The position numbers and the translations under genes were made by a program. Under the pieces are notes generated by a model. The model had not been told where the DNA came from. It ran no database searches and was given only the letters and a program-made list of their open reading frames with translations. Below, in pieces: positions 7,670 to 17,202 of a stretch of 64,000 nt of DNA. The stretch is from an uncultured Desulfobacter sp. (GTDB lineage Bacteria; Desulfobacterota; Desulfobacteria; Desulfobacterales; Desulfobacteraceae), in NCBI RefSeq assembly GCF_963666675.1, contig NZ_OY762929.1, positions 1,364,001-1,428,000 of the forward strand, in the 5' to 3' direction. Each line of letters begins with the position of its first letter. The stretch's first letter is position 1.

Positions 7670-9418
7670 TTGCTGGTAAAACAAGTCATGTGTGATCTCT
7701 CTTTCAATGATCTTAATGTCCTCCATGAATCGGGGATTTTGTCCCACATGGACTACTATTTCTCTTCAACCATGGCCAATATTTTTAAACGTTCAGGGCC
7801 ATTGGAAGCCCTTTCCGCCGCGTTGACCTGCCGGGCCCTGTCCCATGGCTCCATATGCCTGGATCTTGCGGGTGTGGCCGGGACCGCTTTGACAACCCCC
7901 GAAGGCAAAGCGCTTGTCCGGCTTCCCGGCCTGGACCGCTGGCGCAACCTCCTCGAACATTCTGACATGGTGGGGAGGCCGGTGTCTCATGGTGCAGAAA
8001 AAGAAGATAATGGAACGTTCCGGGCAGATAAATATCCTTTGGTCCTAGATCGTGGCAACAATCTTTATCTGTCCAGGTACTATGATTTTCAATGCCGGCT
8101 CTCTGGTAATATCAGGGCACGGATTCAAAGACCGATTCCCGGCCCTGATGATGACTTTTTAAATCACAGGCTGTCGTCTTATTTTGACGGTCAGGATCAC
8201 ACCAGGACTTTGGGGCAGCAGCAGGCTGTTAGAAAAGCACTTTGTTCGGGCTTTGTCATGGTGTCCGGGGGGCCGGGTACCGGTAAAACTTATATTACGG
8301 ATATCATACAGACACTTTTGGTCGCCTGGGCCAAGGAAAATTACCTGCCGGTTCCCCGGGTGATGTGTCTGGCGCCTACGGGCAAGGCCGCAGCCAGATT
8401 GAAAAACGGGATGACCATTCACAGCGCACTTCAACCTGTGAAAAACGCAACGGGCTTTCGGCACAATGCCGCCAATCCCCTGGCCGCCGACCTGGTGATT
8501 GTGGATGAAGCATCCATGATCGACATGGCGCTTATGACAAGGCTTTTTGAAGCCATTGCTCCCGATGCACGTATTGTGATGCTCGGTGATATGAATCAAC
8601 TTTCTCCGGTTCAGGCCGGTGCGGTATTCTTTGACTTGTGTCATGCTGACCTGTTGTCCGATTCCCGGGTGTTTTTGACGGTTAATTTCAGATCCGGGGG
8701 CAGAACCGGGATTGAAACGCTTGCCGCGGCCGTTAATGCCAGTGATGCGGATGCTGTGGCAGATATTCTTGGGGGCAATCATCCTGATCTTGAATTTGTG
8801 GATACCGCCGAAGATACAGACTACCAAGCCCGCCTTGAATCCTGTATTCAGCAAGGCTACAAGCCGCTGTGGGATGCCCGATCCCCTGGGCAGGCAATGG
8901 CTGCCGTTGACCATTTTCGTGTGCTGTGTGCCCACAATCGAGGACACAGTGGAACATTACAAATTAATCATCTATGCGAAAAGATGTTACGATCCAAGGA
9001 AAAAGATGGTATAAAACGCCCTATTTTTAACATGCTTTTAATGGTTCGGCGCAATGATTACAAGCGGTTGCTGTTTAACGGTGACACCTGTGTGGTCGTT
9101 GAAGAGAACGGGGGAGCCACAGCATGGTTTGATGCGAAACCATCAGGAATCCGGCATTTCAGATTATCTGATCTGCCCGAATGTGACCCCGGCTTTGCCG
9201 TCACTATCCATAAAAGCCAGGGGTCGGAATTTGACACGGTACTGATTCTTATCCCTGAAAAGACATCACCGGTTGTTACCCGGCAGCTGCTTTATACGGG
9301 TATCACGCGGTCCCGGAACAAAGTGATTATTTTCGGCAGCATGCCCATGATCCGGCAGGCGGTCAAAACCTCTCCTGAACCCAGGTCCAACCTACGGGCC
9401 GAACTGGATGGGACATAG
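7670..9418 (+). CDS. recD: RecD-like helicase (exodeoxyribonuclease V alpha type)
   Basis: A 582-residue superfamily-1B DNA helicase. Walker A GGPGTGKT is near residue 200, Walker B with DEASMID near 280, the GDMNQLSPVQAGAVF motif follows, then VNFRSGG, and the C-terminal HKSQGSEFD and YTGITRSR motifs are those of RecD. The N-terminal 160 residues match the RecD N-domain in length. The start is uncertain: a TGA lies at 7664, so translation begins at TTG 7670 or ATG 7688, neither with a clear ribosome site. No recB or recC lies next to it, so it may act with distant RecBC or alone like RecD2, although it lacks the long RecD2 N-terminus. Confidence 0.85.
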   Translation: MLVKQVMCDLSFNDLNVLHESGILSHMDYYFSSTMANIFKRSGPLEALSAALTCRALSHGSICLDLAGVAGTALTTPEGKALVRLPGLDRWRNLLEHSDMVGRPVSHGAEKEDNGTFRADKYPLVLDRGNNLYLSRYYDFQCRLSGNIRARIQRPIPGPDDDFLNHRLSSYFDGQDHTRTLGQQQAVRKALCSGFVMVSGGPGTGKTYITDIIQTLLVAWAKENYLPVPRVMCLAPTGKAAARLKNGMTIHSALQPVKNATGFRHNAANPLAADLVIVDEASMIDMALMTRLFEAIAPDARIVMLGDMNQLSPVQAGAVFFDLCHADLLSDSRVFLTVNFRSGGRTGIETLAAAVNASDADAVADILGGNHPDLEFVDTAEDTDYQARLESCIQQGYKPLWDARSPGQAMAAVDHFRVLCAHNRGHSGTLQINHLCEKMLRSKEKDGIKRPIFNMLLMVRRNDYKRLLFNGDTCVVVEENGGATAWFDAKPSGIRHFRLSDLPECDPGFAVTIHKSQGSEFDTVLILIPEKTSPVVTRQLLYTGITRSRNKVIIFGSMPMIRQAVKTSPEPRSNLRAELDGT

Positions 9419-9526
9419 ACCTTGAATGGGAATGGGCAATGGGTGTCGAAAAGAACATACAACATGGGATGAAAGCGGCTTGCGCAGCCTGGACGCTTTC
9501 GTACAAATTTTAGTGAAAGAATTGTT

Positions 9527-10897
9527 TTGAGACAAAAAGACAGCTTTGCCGATCAGATCTGGATGTTTTTTGCCTCGGTGAAACTCACTGTTTATACCCT
9601 GGTGCTTTTGGCCGTAACTTCCATCTTTGGTACTTTGATTTTGCAGAACGCAAACCCCGAAGCGTATACCAGGCTTTACGGCCCGGGTTTGTACAATATG
9701 ATCCAGGTACTTGATCTGGACAGGATGTACCAGGCCTGGTGGTATCTCTTACTCATGGTGGTATTATGCGTCAATATTGTTGTCTGCTCCATTGACAGGC
9801 TGTCGGCAACCTGGAAAATTATTTTCCCTAGACATATTTCAGTGAACCCCCGGCGGTTTGAAAAGGCTAAAAACAGACAGGCGTTTGACTGTCACGCTTC
9901 CATGGAGCAGGTTGCCGGCCGGGCAAAAAATGTGCTTGCCGGTCGGGGCGGCAAGGTGATCGAAAAAAATGATGACACAGGGCTGATTCTGTATGCGGAA
10001 AAAGGCCGGTGGTCCCGGCTTGGGGTGTATGTGGTTCACGCCAGTGTGCTGATGCTGCTTGCCGGTGCTCTGATCGGGTCCGCCTTGGGATTTAAGGCAA
10101 ATTTGCGGCTGGATGAAGGGCAAACCGCAGATACGGTGTTTGACAGCCATACCCGATTGCCCATAAAGTTGCCGTTCATGGTCCGGTGCAATGATTTTCA
10201 GGTGAAGTTTTATGATACGGGTGCCCCGGATGAGTTTAAATCCAGTTTGACCATCCTTGAGAACGACGCGGAGAGTTTTACCCAGGATATTCTGGTTAAC
10301 CATCCGCTAAGGTACAAGGGCATCAATATCTTCCAGGCATCCTATGGGCCTACCACCCCTGACGAGGCCCTGTTTGAAATAACCGACAGTGAAACCGGAG
10401 CCGTTCAGACACACACCATAAAAAACGGTAAGAGTGTGCCGCTGCCCGCGGATGCCGGTATGTTTATATTCGAAGGGTTTGTGCCCCATTATGACTTCAA
10501 CGGTCATGATCTGGGGGAGGCGTTTGTCGGGCGCCTTGATACAACCAACGGCCAAAATGCCCAAATTGTTCTGCCCACCAAGTTTCCCACGTTTGATAAG
10601 ATGCGCAAGGGCAGGTTCACCGTTGAGGTTAAATCCTGGGACCAGGCCTATTATACCGGACTTCAGGTGACAAAGGATCCGGGCGTCCCCTTTGTATACA
10701 CCGGTTTTTTGCTTATGATCATCGGTTGCTGGGTTACCTTTTTTGTCTCCCACCAGTCTGTGTGCATTGGCCTTGAACAGTCCGGGTCCGGCAGCACCCG
10801 GGTGTGGGTGGCCGGTCGGGCCAACCGCAATGCCCAGGGTACAAATTTGACCGTTAAGAAACTTGTAAAGGAATTAAAGGAAGTATCAGGCATATGA
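9527..10897 (+). CDS. resB: ResB-like cytochrome c biogenesis protein
   Basis: ResB/Ccs1 of the System II cytochrome c maturation pathway moves and presents haem on the outer face of the membrane. The 456-residue protein has three N-terminal hydrophobic segments (about residues 15-37, 63-85 and 165-187), a large extracytoplasmic domain containing NHPLRYKGINIFQASYG, and a last transmembrane helix near residue 390. The start is a TTG at 9527 with a weak GAAAGAA ribosome site. The stop overlaps the ccsA start (ATGA), giving translational coupling. Confidence 0.9.
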   Translation: MRQKDSFADQIWMFFASVKLTVYTLVLLAVTSIFGTLILQNANPEAYTRLYGPGLYNMIQVLDLDRMYQAWWYLLLMVVLCVNIVVCSIDRLSATWKIIFPRHISVNPRRFEKAKNRQAFDCHASMEQVAGRAKNVLAGRGGKVIEKNDDTGLILYAEKGRWSRLGVYVVHASVLMLLAGALIGSALGFKANLRLDEGQTADTVFDSHTRLPIKLPFMVRCNDFQVKFYDTGAPDEFKSSLTILENDAESFTQDILVNHPLRYKGINIFQASYGPTTPDEALFEITDSETGAVQTHTIKNGKSVPLPADAGMFIFEGFVPHYDFNGHDLGEAFVGRLDTTNGQNAQIVLPTKFPTFDKMRKGRFTVEVKSWDQAYYTGLQVTKDPGVPFVYTGFLLMIIGCWVTFFVSHQSVCIGLEQSGSGSTRVWVAGRANRNAQGTNLTVKKLVKELKEVSGI

Positions 10898-11727
10898 ATT
10901 CATCCCTGCTTTTATCGGCTGCAACATTTATCTATGCATTGGCATCGATATTTTATATTGGATCTTTTTCTTTTAAAAAACCTAGCTTTGCCCGGCTTGG
11001 ATTCTGGGTGATTGTGATTGGCCTTGTGGCCAATACCGGCGGTATTCTATTGCGCTGGGTCGAGTCCTACCAAATGGGATACGGGCATGCGCCCTTTTCC
11101 AATATGTATGAATCCCTGGTCTTTTTTTCATGGACGGCCGCGGCCCTCTATGTGTTTGTGGAGTGCAAATACAAGGAGAGCATCATCGGGGTGTTTGTCT
11201 CCCCTTTGATTTTTCTTGGGATTGCCTATGCCAGTTTTGACCCGTCCATCACGTCAAAAATTTCGCCGTTGATCCCTGCGCTGAAGTCCAACTGGCTCAT
11301 TGCCCATGTCATCACCTGCTTTCTGGGGTATGCCGGGTTTGCCCTGGCCTTTGGATTCAGCTTTATGTATTTCATCAAACCCCAAAATCCAGGTGCAAAG
11401 CGCCTGTTTGCGAAACTGCCCGACTGGGATACTATTGATGAGTTGACCTATCAGATGATTGTCTTCGGGTTTCTTTTCCTGACCATCGGTATTATCACAG
11501 GCTCGGTCTGGGCCAATTCCGCCTGGGGTAAGTACTGGTCCTGGGATCCCAAAGAGACCTGGTCGCTGATCACCTGGTTTATTTACGCCATTTTTCTGCA
11601 TCTTCGCCTGATGCGCGGATGGTACGGAAAAAATCTTGCTGTTGTTTCCATCATCGGATTTGTCGGGGTGCTGTTCACCTATTTCGGCGTGAATTATCTT
11701 TTATCCGGGCTTCACAGCTACGGATAG
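10894..11727 (+). CDS. ccsA: CcsA/ResC-type haem lyase subunit
   Basis: A 277-residue polytopic membrane protein of the CcsA/CcmC/CcmF superfamily and the partner of ResB in System II. The tryptophan-rich WWD haem-handling motif (WGKYWSWDPKETWS) is near residue 215. It is flanked by helices with histidines expected to ligate haem (IAHVITCFLGY, FLHLRL). The pair would mature the multihaem cytochromes of this organism, including QrcA encoded just downstream. Overlaps resB by 4 bp and is followed by a strong terminator. Confidence 0.93.
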   Translation: MNSSLLLSAATFIYALASIFYIGSFSFKKPSFARLGFWVIVIGLVANTGGILLRWVESYQMGYGHAPFSNMYESLVFFSWTAAALYVFVECKYKESIIGVFVSPLIFLGIAYASFDPSITSKISPLIPALKSNWLIAHVITCFLGYAGFALAFGFSFMYFIKPQNPGAKRLFAKLPDWDTIDELTYQMIVFGFLFLTIGIITGSVWANSAWGKYWSWDPKETWSLITWFIYAIFLHLRLMRGWYGKNLAVVSIIGFVGVLFTYFGVNYLLSGLHSYG

Positions 11728-11780
11728 ACACACGTTTTGCCATGGGGTCGGCGCAAAATTTTCCCAATGGTTTAAGATAT

Positions 11781-11821
11781 AGCCCGGGATGCATATTACA
11801 ATGTACCCCGGGCTTTTTTTT
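11781..11821 (+). terminator. Rho-independent terminator after ccsA
   Basis: AGCCCGGG and CCCGGGCT pair around a 17-18 base loop and are followed by eight T residues (11814-11821). Confidence 0.9.
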
Positions 11822-12006
11822 GTTTAAGACGCTGCATTGAAGAATTACGCTATCTTTGTCTCAATACTTTTACGAAAAATTACATTTTTTAGGGTTATTT
11901 TTTTTAAAGGTATTATATAATTGTATAAATTTTAAATTAGCCCAAAAAAAATTTTTAATCCCATTCTGTTCAGGCCGTTCCGGGTCAAGGCTTTTCCCAA
12001 TTAAAC

Positions 12007-12035
12007 TTGACAAGGGAAACATATATTAATATAGA
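12007..12035 (+). promoter_or_regulatory. Sigma-70 promoter of the qrc operon
   Basis: A perfect -35 TTGACA, a 17-bp spacer and TATAGA, with AT-rich sequence upstream (11880-11960). The predicted start near 12042 leaves a leader of about 130 nt holding a 9-bp hairpin (TCGCAGAAA/TTTCTGCGA, about 12065-12101). Strong and apparently constitutive. Confidence 0.7.
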
Positions 12036-12174
12036 ATGACCGAATTTGTATTTTCCGGACGTATCGCAGAAAATCGGCATGGAAGATGCGTTTCTGCGAA
12101 AAATATTGGCCTGGGAGTAATCCTGTGCCGCAGAAGTATGGTAACATCAACATTTTAACATTGATGGAGTTTTC

Positions 12175-12846
12175 ATGAGCGAGTTAGAAAACAAAGCAAA
12201 CGATGGTCCTGGGGGAGGTGCGCACCACGGCACCGACAACGGTCCAAAAGATGACAAAGGGTTAGGCCTGGGCGTCATCTTTTTTATGGGGGCATTTCTG
12301 GTGTGTTTCCTGTCGGGCTGGCTACTGTTTCCAAAATTGCTTTATTCAAAAAAGGAGCAGCCGTTTAATTTCAATCACAGCCTTCACGTCGGAGAGACAG
12401 GGGATTGCGAAACCTGCCATTATCTCAGAGAAGACGGTACTTTCTCCGGAATCCCAGGGTTGGAATCCTGTATGGAATGCCATACGGATGAGCCCATGGG
12501 CGACACCGATGACGAAGCCGTGTTTGCAGAGGAGTATGTGGCCAAAGGGAAAGAAGTGCCCTGGCTGGTTTATTCCAGACAGCCTGATTGCGTCTATTTT
12601 TCCCATGCAGCGCATACCGTTGCAGGCGGCATGGATTGTAAGACCTGCCATGGTCACATTGGAGAGTCCACCTCTTCGCGGCCCTATGAGGAAAATAGAA
12701 TTACCGGCTACAGCCGTGATATCTGGGGCAAAAATATCTGGGGAATCAAAAAGAATTCCTGGGATCGCATGAAGATGGATGATTGTGCGGACTGCCACCT
12801 GGAAGAGATGGGTCACAAGGGCTACTGCTTCCAGTGCCACAAGTAA
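12175..12846 (+). CDS. qrcA: QrcA, multihaem cytochrome c subunit
   Basis: First subunit of the Qrc complex, which passes electrons from periplasmic type I cytochrome c3 to menaquinone in sulfate reducers. The 223-residue protein has an N-terminal transmembrane anchor (residues 31-52). Five CXXCH haem motifs start at residues 78, 99, 155, 204 and 218. Family members are hexahaem; here a further Cys/His group, CVYFSH at 139-144 followed by AAH, may hold a sixth haem through a single cysteine (inference). The ribosome site is weak (GATGGAG). First gene of qrcABCD plus a small membrane gene. Confidence 0.9.
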   Translation: MSELENKANDGPGGGAHHGTDNGPKDDKGLGLGVIFFMGAFLVCFLSGWLLFPKLLYSKKEQPFNFNHSLHVGETGDCETCHYLREDGTFSGIPGLESCMECHTDEPMGDTDDEAVFAEEYVAKGKEVPWLVYSRQPDCVYFSHAAHTVAGGMDCKTCHGHIGESTSSRPYEENRITGYSRDIWGKNIWGIKKNSWDRMKMDDCADCHLEEMGHKGYCFQCHK

Positions 12847-12890
12847 AACACCTCAAGGACAAGAATTTCAAAGTTTATAAAGGATGACTT

Positions 12891-15011
12891 ATGAAAATTG
12901 ACAGACGAAGCTTCTTGGGATTGGGACTTGGCGCGGCAGCCGGCATTGCGCTTTCCCCTGTGGGTGTCAAGCTGACAGATGATTCTTCCATCTGGACCCA
13001 GAATTGGCCCTGGACCCCTGTCCCCGAAGACGGCGAAATAACCTATGACCATTCCGTGTGCAGCCTGTGCCCAGGTGCCTGCGGCATCAGTGTCAGAAAA
13101 ATAAACGGACGGCCTGTTAAGATCGAAGGCCTTGACGATTACCCGATTAATAACGGAGGCGCCTGTCTCCATGGTATTGCCGGGCTGCAGTATCTTTATG
13201 ATCCTGCCAGAATAAAAACCCCCTTGAAGAGAAACGGGAACAAATTTGAAAAGATTTCCTGGGATGAAGCCATTGCACTTGTGGCCGAAAAACTGGGCGA
13301 AATCCGTGAAGCCGGATCCCCTGAATCCCTTGGGTTGATCACCGGTGCCGATAACGGCTCCATGGCCAAGCTTTTTGACCGGTTTATGCAAGCCTTCGGT
13401 ACGCCCAATACCTATTCTATGCCAAGTCTTGAATCTAATCTGGCACTGACGGCTGAGGCACTTCACAGTGCAGATCGCAGCCTTGGATTTGACCTTGATC
13501 ATTCCGATTTTATTTTGAGTTTCGGCGCGGCAATTGTCGAGGGCTGGGGATCTCCTGCGGCTTGTATCCAGGCCAATGCCTCAAGACATGAACGCAAAGC
13601 CAAACTGGTACAGGTTGATTACAGGCTGTCCAATACGGCCATCGTCGCCGATAAGCTCATCGCCGTGAAACCGGGAACCGAAGCGGATTTTGCTTTGGGT
13701 CTGTGTGGTGTGCTGCTTGCCAAGACCCAGGTTGCAAAGAAAATCCTTTTGGGGGATGTGAACAAGCTGGCCTTTGCCGCGATGCTGAAAAAAGAGTATA
13801 CGCTGGACAAAGTGGAAACCACTACCGGCGTTAAGGCGGCGGACATTGAAGCCCTTGCCATGGAGTTTGCCAAGGCCAAAGCCCCTGTGGCCGTTCCCGG
13901 AAAGGGCAGGGGAGACGTTGGTCAAAGTCTTCGTGAATTTGCAGCTGTCCAGGCCCTTAATGTATTGGGGGGCCGCCTGAATAAAGAAGGCGGTGCCTTT
14001 GTCATGTGGCCGGCAGGCTATTTAAGCTTTCCTGAAAATGTCATGGATGATACCGCTGAACAAGGCGCAGGAAAGGCAAAACTTGCAGGTTCCGTGAATG
14101 AACTGGTTGATACGCTTGAAACCGACGGCGGCCTTTCCGCCCTGTTTATTTATAATGCCAATCCCTGCTACGCACTGAACAACACTGAAAAAGTTAAGGC
14201 TGCCATGGACAAAGTTGAATTCAAAGTCAGCTTTAGTTCTTTCATGGATGAAACGGCACTTAGATCCGATGTGATCCTGCCGGCGTCCATCTTTCTTGAA
14301 CGCCTGGAAGATGTTGTGTCCGGTGCCGGACTTGCCAAAACAGTCGTCGGGCTTTGCCGGCCCATGGTTGATCCCATATTTGACACCAAGCACCCGGGCG
14401 ATGCACTGATTCTGCTGGCCCAGGCCATGGGTGACAGCATGGCGGAAAGTTTTGCCTGGGATTCCTATGATGCCTGTCTTGAAGAGGTTGCCGAAAAAGT
14501 TTGGGAGTCCTTGTCCGAGGATGGGTATGTCCTGATTGATGATAAACCGCCGGTGGGAACACCGACAACGGATTTCACCTTCCTTGCGTCGGCGCCCAAG
14601 GTTGAGACACCGGTGCAAGAAGACGGTTTAACCCTGGTTCCTATTGACAAGATGCGGCTCGCCGGCGGTTCAATGATCTCTTCTCCCTTTGCTGTAAAAA
14701 CCGTTTCCGACAAAGTGCTTCTCGGAAAATACAGTGTTGTTGAAATTAATCCGGCCACTGCCGGCGCATTGAAAGACGGTGATGTTGCCGTTCTTAAAAC
14801 CGCCGCAGGTACGGCAAAGGTGAAAATCGGCTATAACGAAGGTATCATGCCCGGCGTGATCGGTATGCCAAGGGGGCTTGGACGTGCCTTCAATAATCCT
14901 TACGTGGCCGGTAAAGGTGCCAATGTCAATGATCTGATCGGCCCGGTCATCGAGCCTGGTTCAGGACTGGATGCTGCCTTTGGAATTAAAGCCACTCTTT
15001 CAAAGGCGTAA
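12891..15011 (+). CDS. qrcB: QrcB, molybdopterin-oxidoreductase-like subunit
   Basis: A 706-residue protein of the DMSO-reductase fold family. It begins with a twin-arginine signal (RRSFLG at 5-10) followed by a hydrophobic stretch, so it is exported folded. An N-terminal cysteine set C57, C60, C64 and C92 suits one iron-sulfur cluster. Characterised QrcB lacks molybdenum and acts structurally or in electron transfer; this copy likewise shows no obvious Cys/Sec metal ligand at the usual place, but I could not align it. 44 bp after qrcA, with an AAGGATG ribosome site. Confidence 0.92.
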   Translation: MKIDRRSFLGLGLGAAAGIALSPVGVKLTDDSSIWTQNWPWTPVPEDGEITYDHSVCSLCPGACGISVRKINGRPVKIEGLDDYPINNGGACLHGIAGLQYLYDPARIKTPLKRNGNKFEKISWDEAIALVAEKLGEIREAGSPESLGLITGADNGSMAKLFDRFMQAFGTPNTYSMPSLESNLALTAEALHSADRSLGFDLDHSDFILSFGAAIVEGWGSPAACIQANASRHERKAKLVQVDYRLSNTAIVADKLIAVKPGTEADFALGLCGVLLAKTQVAKKILLGDVNKLAFAAMLKKEYTLDKVETTTGVKAADIEALAMEFAKAKAPVAVPGKGRGDVGQSLREFAAVQALNVLGGRLNKEGGAFVMWPAGYLSFPENVMDDTAEQGAGKAKLAGSVNELVDTLETDGGLSALFIYNANPCYALNNTEKVKAAMDKVEFKVSFSSFMDETALRSDVILPASIFLERLEDVVSGAGLAKTVVGLCRPMVDPIFDTKHPGDALILLAQAMGDSMAESFAWDSYDACLEEVAEKVWESLSEDGYVLIDDKPPVGTPTTDFTFLASAPKVETPVQEDGLTLVPIDKMRLAGGSMISSPFAVKTVSDKVLLGKYSVVEINPATAGALKDGDVAVLKTAAGTAKVKIGYNEGIMPGVIGMPRGLGRAFNNPYVAGKGANVNDLIGPVIEPGSGLDAAFGIKATLSKA

Positions 15012-15042
15012 ACTGTTTACGAAATCATTTTAAGAGGTTCTG

Positions 15043-15900
15043 ATGATAGAAAATAAAAAAGCCCATAAGTTCGGAATGGTTATCGATCTGGACAAATGCA
15101 CGGGATGCGGTGCCTGTATGGTCTCGTGCATGTCTGAGAATAACGTTCCGTTTAAGGAGGATGAAACCAACAAAAAGGACAGTATCACCTGGATGCGGGT
15201 GTACAAACTGACCAATGGGAAATCCTTTCCTGAAACTGAAGTCGCTTACCTGCCCCGGCCGTGCCAGCACTGCGCCGGTATTGGTGACCATGGCCATTCG
15301 CCCTGCGTATCCGTATGTCCGGCCACCGCAACCGACTACGGCTACGACACCGGTATTGTCAGCCAGATCTATACACGTTGCTTTGGCTGCCGGTACTGCA
15401 TGGGAGCATGCCCTTACCATGCCAGATACTTTAACTGGTGGGATCCCAAATGGCCCGAGGGTATGGAAAATTACCTGAGTCCCAATGTCTCTCCGCGTAT
15501 GCGCGGGGTGGTTGAAAAATGCTCCTTTTGCTATCACCGGTATCAGCTGGCCCGGGAAAAGGCCATGGTCGAAGACCGTGACATCGAAGAGATGGAGTAT
15601 CAGACCGCGTGCACCACAGCATGCCCGGCAGGTGCGATCGTGTTTGGTGACCTGAACAACCCTGCTCACAAGGTCCATCAGATTGTTAAACCTGATCCCC
15701 ATCCCGACCCCATGAACCACATCGTTGTGGGCAAATCCAGAAACCCGAAAGTTTTCAGACTGCTTGAACGTCTTGGCACCAATACCAAGGTGTATTACAT
15801 GTCCGAACGGGAATGGGTCAGAAAGGCCGGAGACAACTACCTTGAAGGTGAGTGGGAAAATGTTAAAACCCATCATGGGGCGTCTTCATCCCATGGTTAA
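15043..15900 (+). CDS. qrcC: QrcC, periplasmic iron-sulfur subunit
   Basis: A 285-residue ferredoxin-like protein with four cysteine groups: C19-C22-C25-C29 (CTGCGACMVSC), CQHC...CVSVCP, CFGCRYCMGACP and CSFC...CTTACP. These fit the four cubane-type clusters of the CISM family, which carry electrons between QrcA/QrcB and the membrane subunit QrcD. It lacks its own signal and is presumably co-exported with the Tat substrate QrcB. Ribosome site AAGAGG. Confidence 0.93.
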   Translation: MIENKKAHKFGMVIDLDKCTGCGACMVSCMSENNVPFKEDETNKKDSITWMRVYKLTNGKSFPETEVAYLPRPCQHCAGIGDHGHSPCVSVCPATATDYGYDTGIVSQIYTRCFGCRYCMGACPYHARYFNWWDPKWPEGMENYLSPNVSPRMRGVVEKCSFCYHRYQLAREKAMVEDRDIEEMEYQTACTTACPAGAIVFGDLNNPAHKVHQIVKPDPHPDPMNHIVVGKSRNPKVFRLLERLGTNTKVYYMSEREWVRKAGDNYLEGEWENVKTHHGASSSHG

Positions 15901-15931
15901 CTTGCATAAAACTATTTAGGAGTAATTAGAT

Positions 15932-17188
15932 ATGGATGATGCATTAATACCCGAAGGCGCCAAACGGTGTCCATTCCCGGTTTTCATGATTGGGATCATT
16001 ATAGTAGGCATTGTTCTGCTCTGGGGCGTTTATGCCATGTTTCTGTGCTGGTTTAAAGGCCTGAACCAGACCAATATGAACGATTACTACGGATTTGCCC
16101 TGTGGATCTGGGCTGACCTGGCAGTCATTGCCGTCGGCGGGGGTGCTTTTTTTACCGGTCTATTAAAATACATTTTCAAGGTTGATGAGTTGAAAAACAT
16201 CATCAACTTTGCTGTGATCATCGGGTTTATCTGCTACAGTTCAGCCCTGCTGATTCTGGCCATTGATATTGGACAGCCGCTTCGCGGCTGGTTTATTTTC
16301 TGGCATGCCAATGTGCATTCCATGCTCACAGAGGTGGCCTATTGTCTGTCCTGCTATTTTGCGGTACTGACCATTGAATTTATTCCCAATATCCTGGAAA
16401 ATCGCCAGGCCAACAAGGTGCCGTTTTTTCACCACCTGGCCCATAACATGCACGAAGTGATGGCCGTATTTGCCGCCACCGGTGCGTTCCTGAGCTTTTT
16501 CCACCAGGGTTCCCTGGGTGGTGTGGCCGGCGTGATGTTCGGACGGCCGTTTGCCTACCGTGAAGGGCTTTTGATCTGGCCCTGGACCTTTTTCCTGTTT
16601 ACCTGGTCTGCCGCAGCATTCGGCCCCTGCTTTACGCTGCTGGTAACCAAGATCACTGAAATGATCACGGGTAAAAAATTGGTTGGGGATAAAACCGTCA
16701 ATCTGCTGGCAAAAATTTCCGGGTGGATGATCACCACTTACATGATCGCCAAGATCATTGATACCATTTACTGGGCAACGGTTACCGCGCCTTCCATGGG
16801 CTTTAAGCTGAGCCATTTTTACAGCAACAACGGATTCTACGGATACTGGATTTTGATCACTGAAGTGGTGCTGTGCGGTGTTGTACCGGGACTGCTCCTG
16901 ATCAATAAGAGTACCCGTGAAAATCCCACCACCCGTAACATTGCCATTATCCTGGGTGTTATTGGTGTGTGTTTGAACCGGTGGGTTATGGTGCTTCAGA
17001 TCATGGCCGTGCCTGTGATGTCTTTTGACTCCTGGGCATTGTATATCCCAAGCTGGCAGGAAGTGGCGACCACTATTTTGCCTGTGGCTTACGGAATTAT
17101 CCTGATTGCCGTTGCGTATCGTTACCTGCCGGTATTTCCCCAGGAACTGGAACTTAATGAATCTGCCGATACGGCAGTTCAAAACTAA
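15932..17188 (+). CDS. qrcD: QrcD, NrfD/PsrC-like membrane subunit
   Basis: A 418-residue polytopic membrane protein of the NrfD/PsrC family with about ten hydrophobic helices. In Qrc this subunit holds the menaquinone site, and the complex is electrogenic. Recognisable features are the N-terminal cytoplasmic stretch, the first helix (FMIGIIIVGIVLLWGVYAMF) and a histidine-rich middle (FHHLAHNMHEVM) likely near the membrane surface. It is 31 bp after qrcC with an AGGAG ribosome site, and is followed 14 bp later by a small membrane gene. Confidence 0.93.
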   Translation: MDDALIPEGAKRCPFPVFMIGIIIVGIVLLWGVYAMFLCWFKGLNQTNMNDYYGFALWIWADLAVIAVGGGAFFTGLLKYIFKVDELKNIINFAVIIGFICYSSALLILAIDIGQPLRGWFIFWHANVHSMLTEVAYCLSCYFAVLTIEFIPNILENRQANKVPFFHHLAHNMHEVMAVFAATGAFLSFFHQGSLGGVAGVMFGRPFAYREGLLIWPWTFFLFTWSAAAFGPCFTLLVTKITEMITGKKLVGDKTVNLLAKISGWMITTYMIAKIIDTIYWATVTAPSMGFKLSHFYSNNGFYGYWILITEVVLCGVVPGLLLINKSTRENPTTRNIAIILGVIGVCLNRWVMVLQIMAVPVMSFDSWALYIPSWQEVATTILPVAYGIILIAVAYRYLPVFPQELELNESADTAVQN

Positions 17189-17202
17189 TAAAGGAGGTTT
17201 TC

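Noticed and set aside
8159..8947. 262-codon minus-strand frame opposite recD
   Set aside because: Antisense shadow; the plus strand encodes all RecD helicase motifs.
15025..17182. Long minus-strand frames opposite qrcC and qrcD
   Set aside because: Antisense to genes with clear cysteine-cluster and NrfD features; no ribosome sites or motifs of their own.
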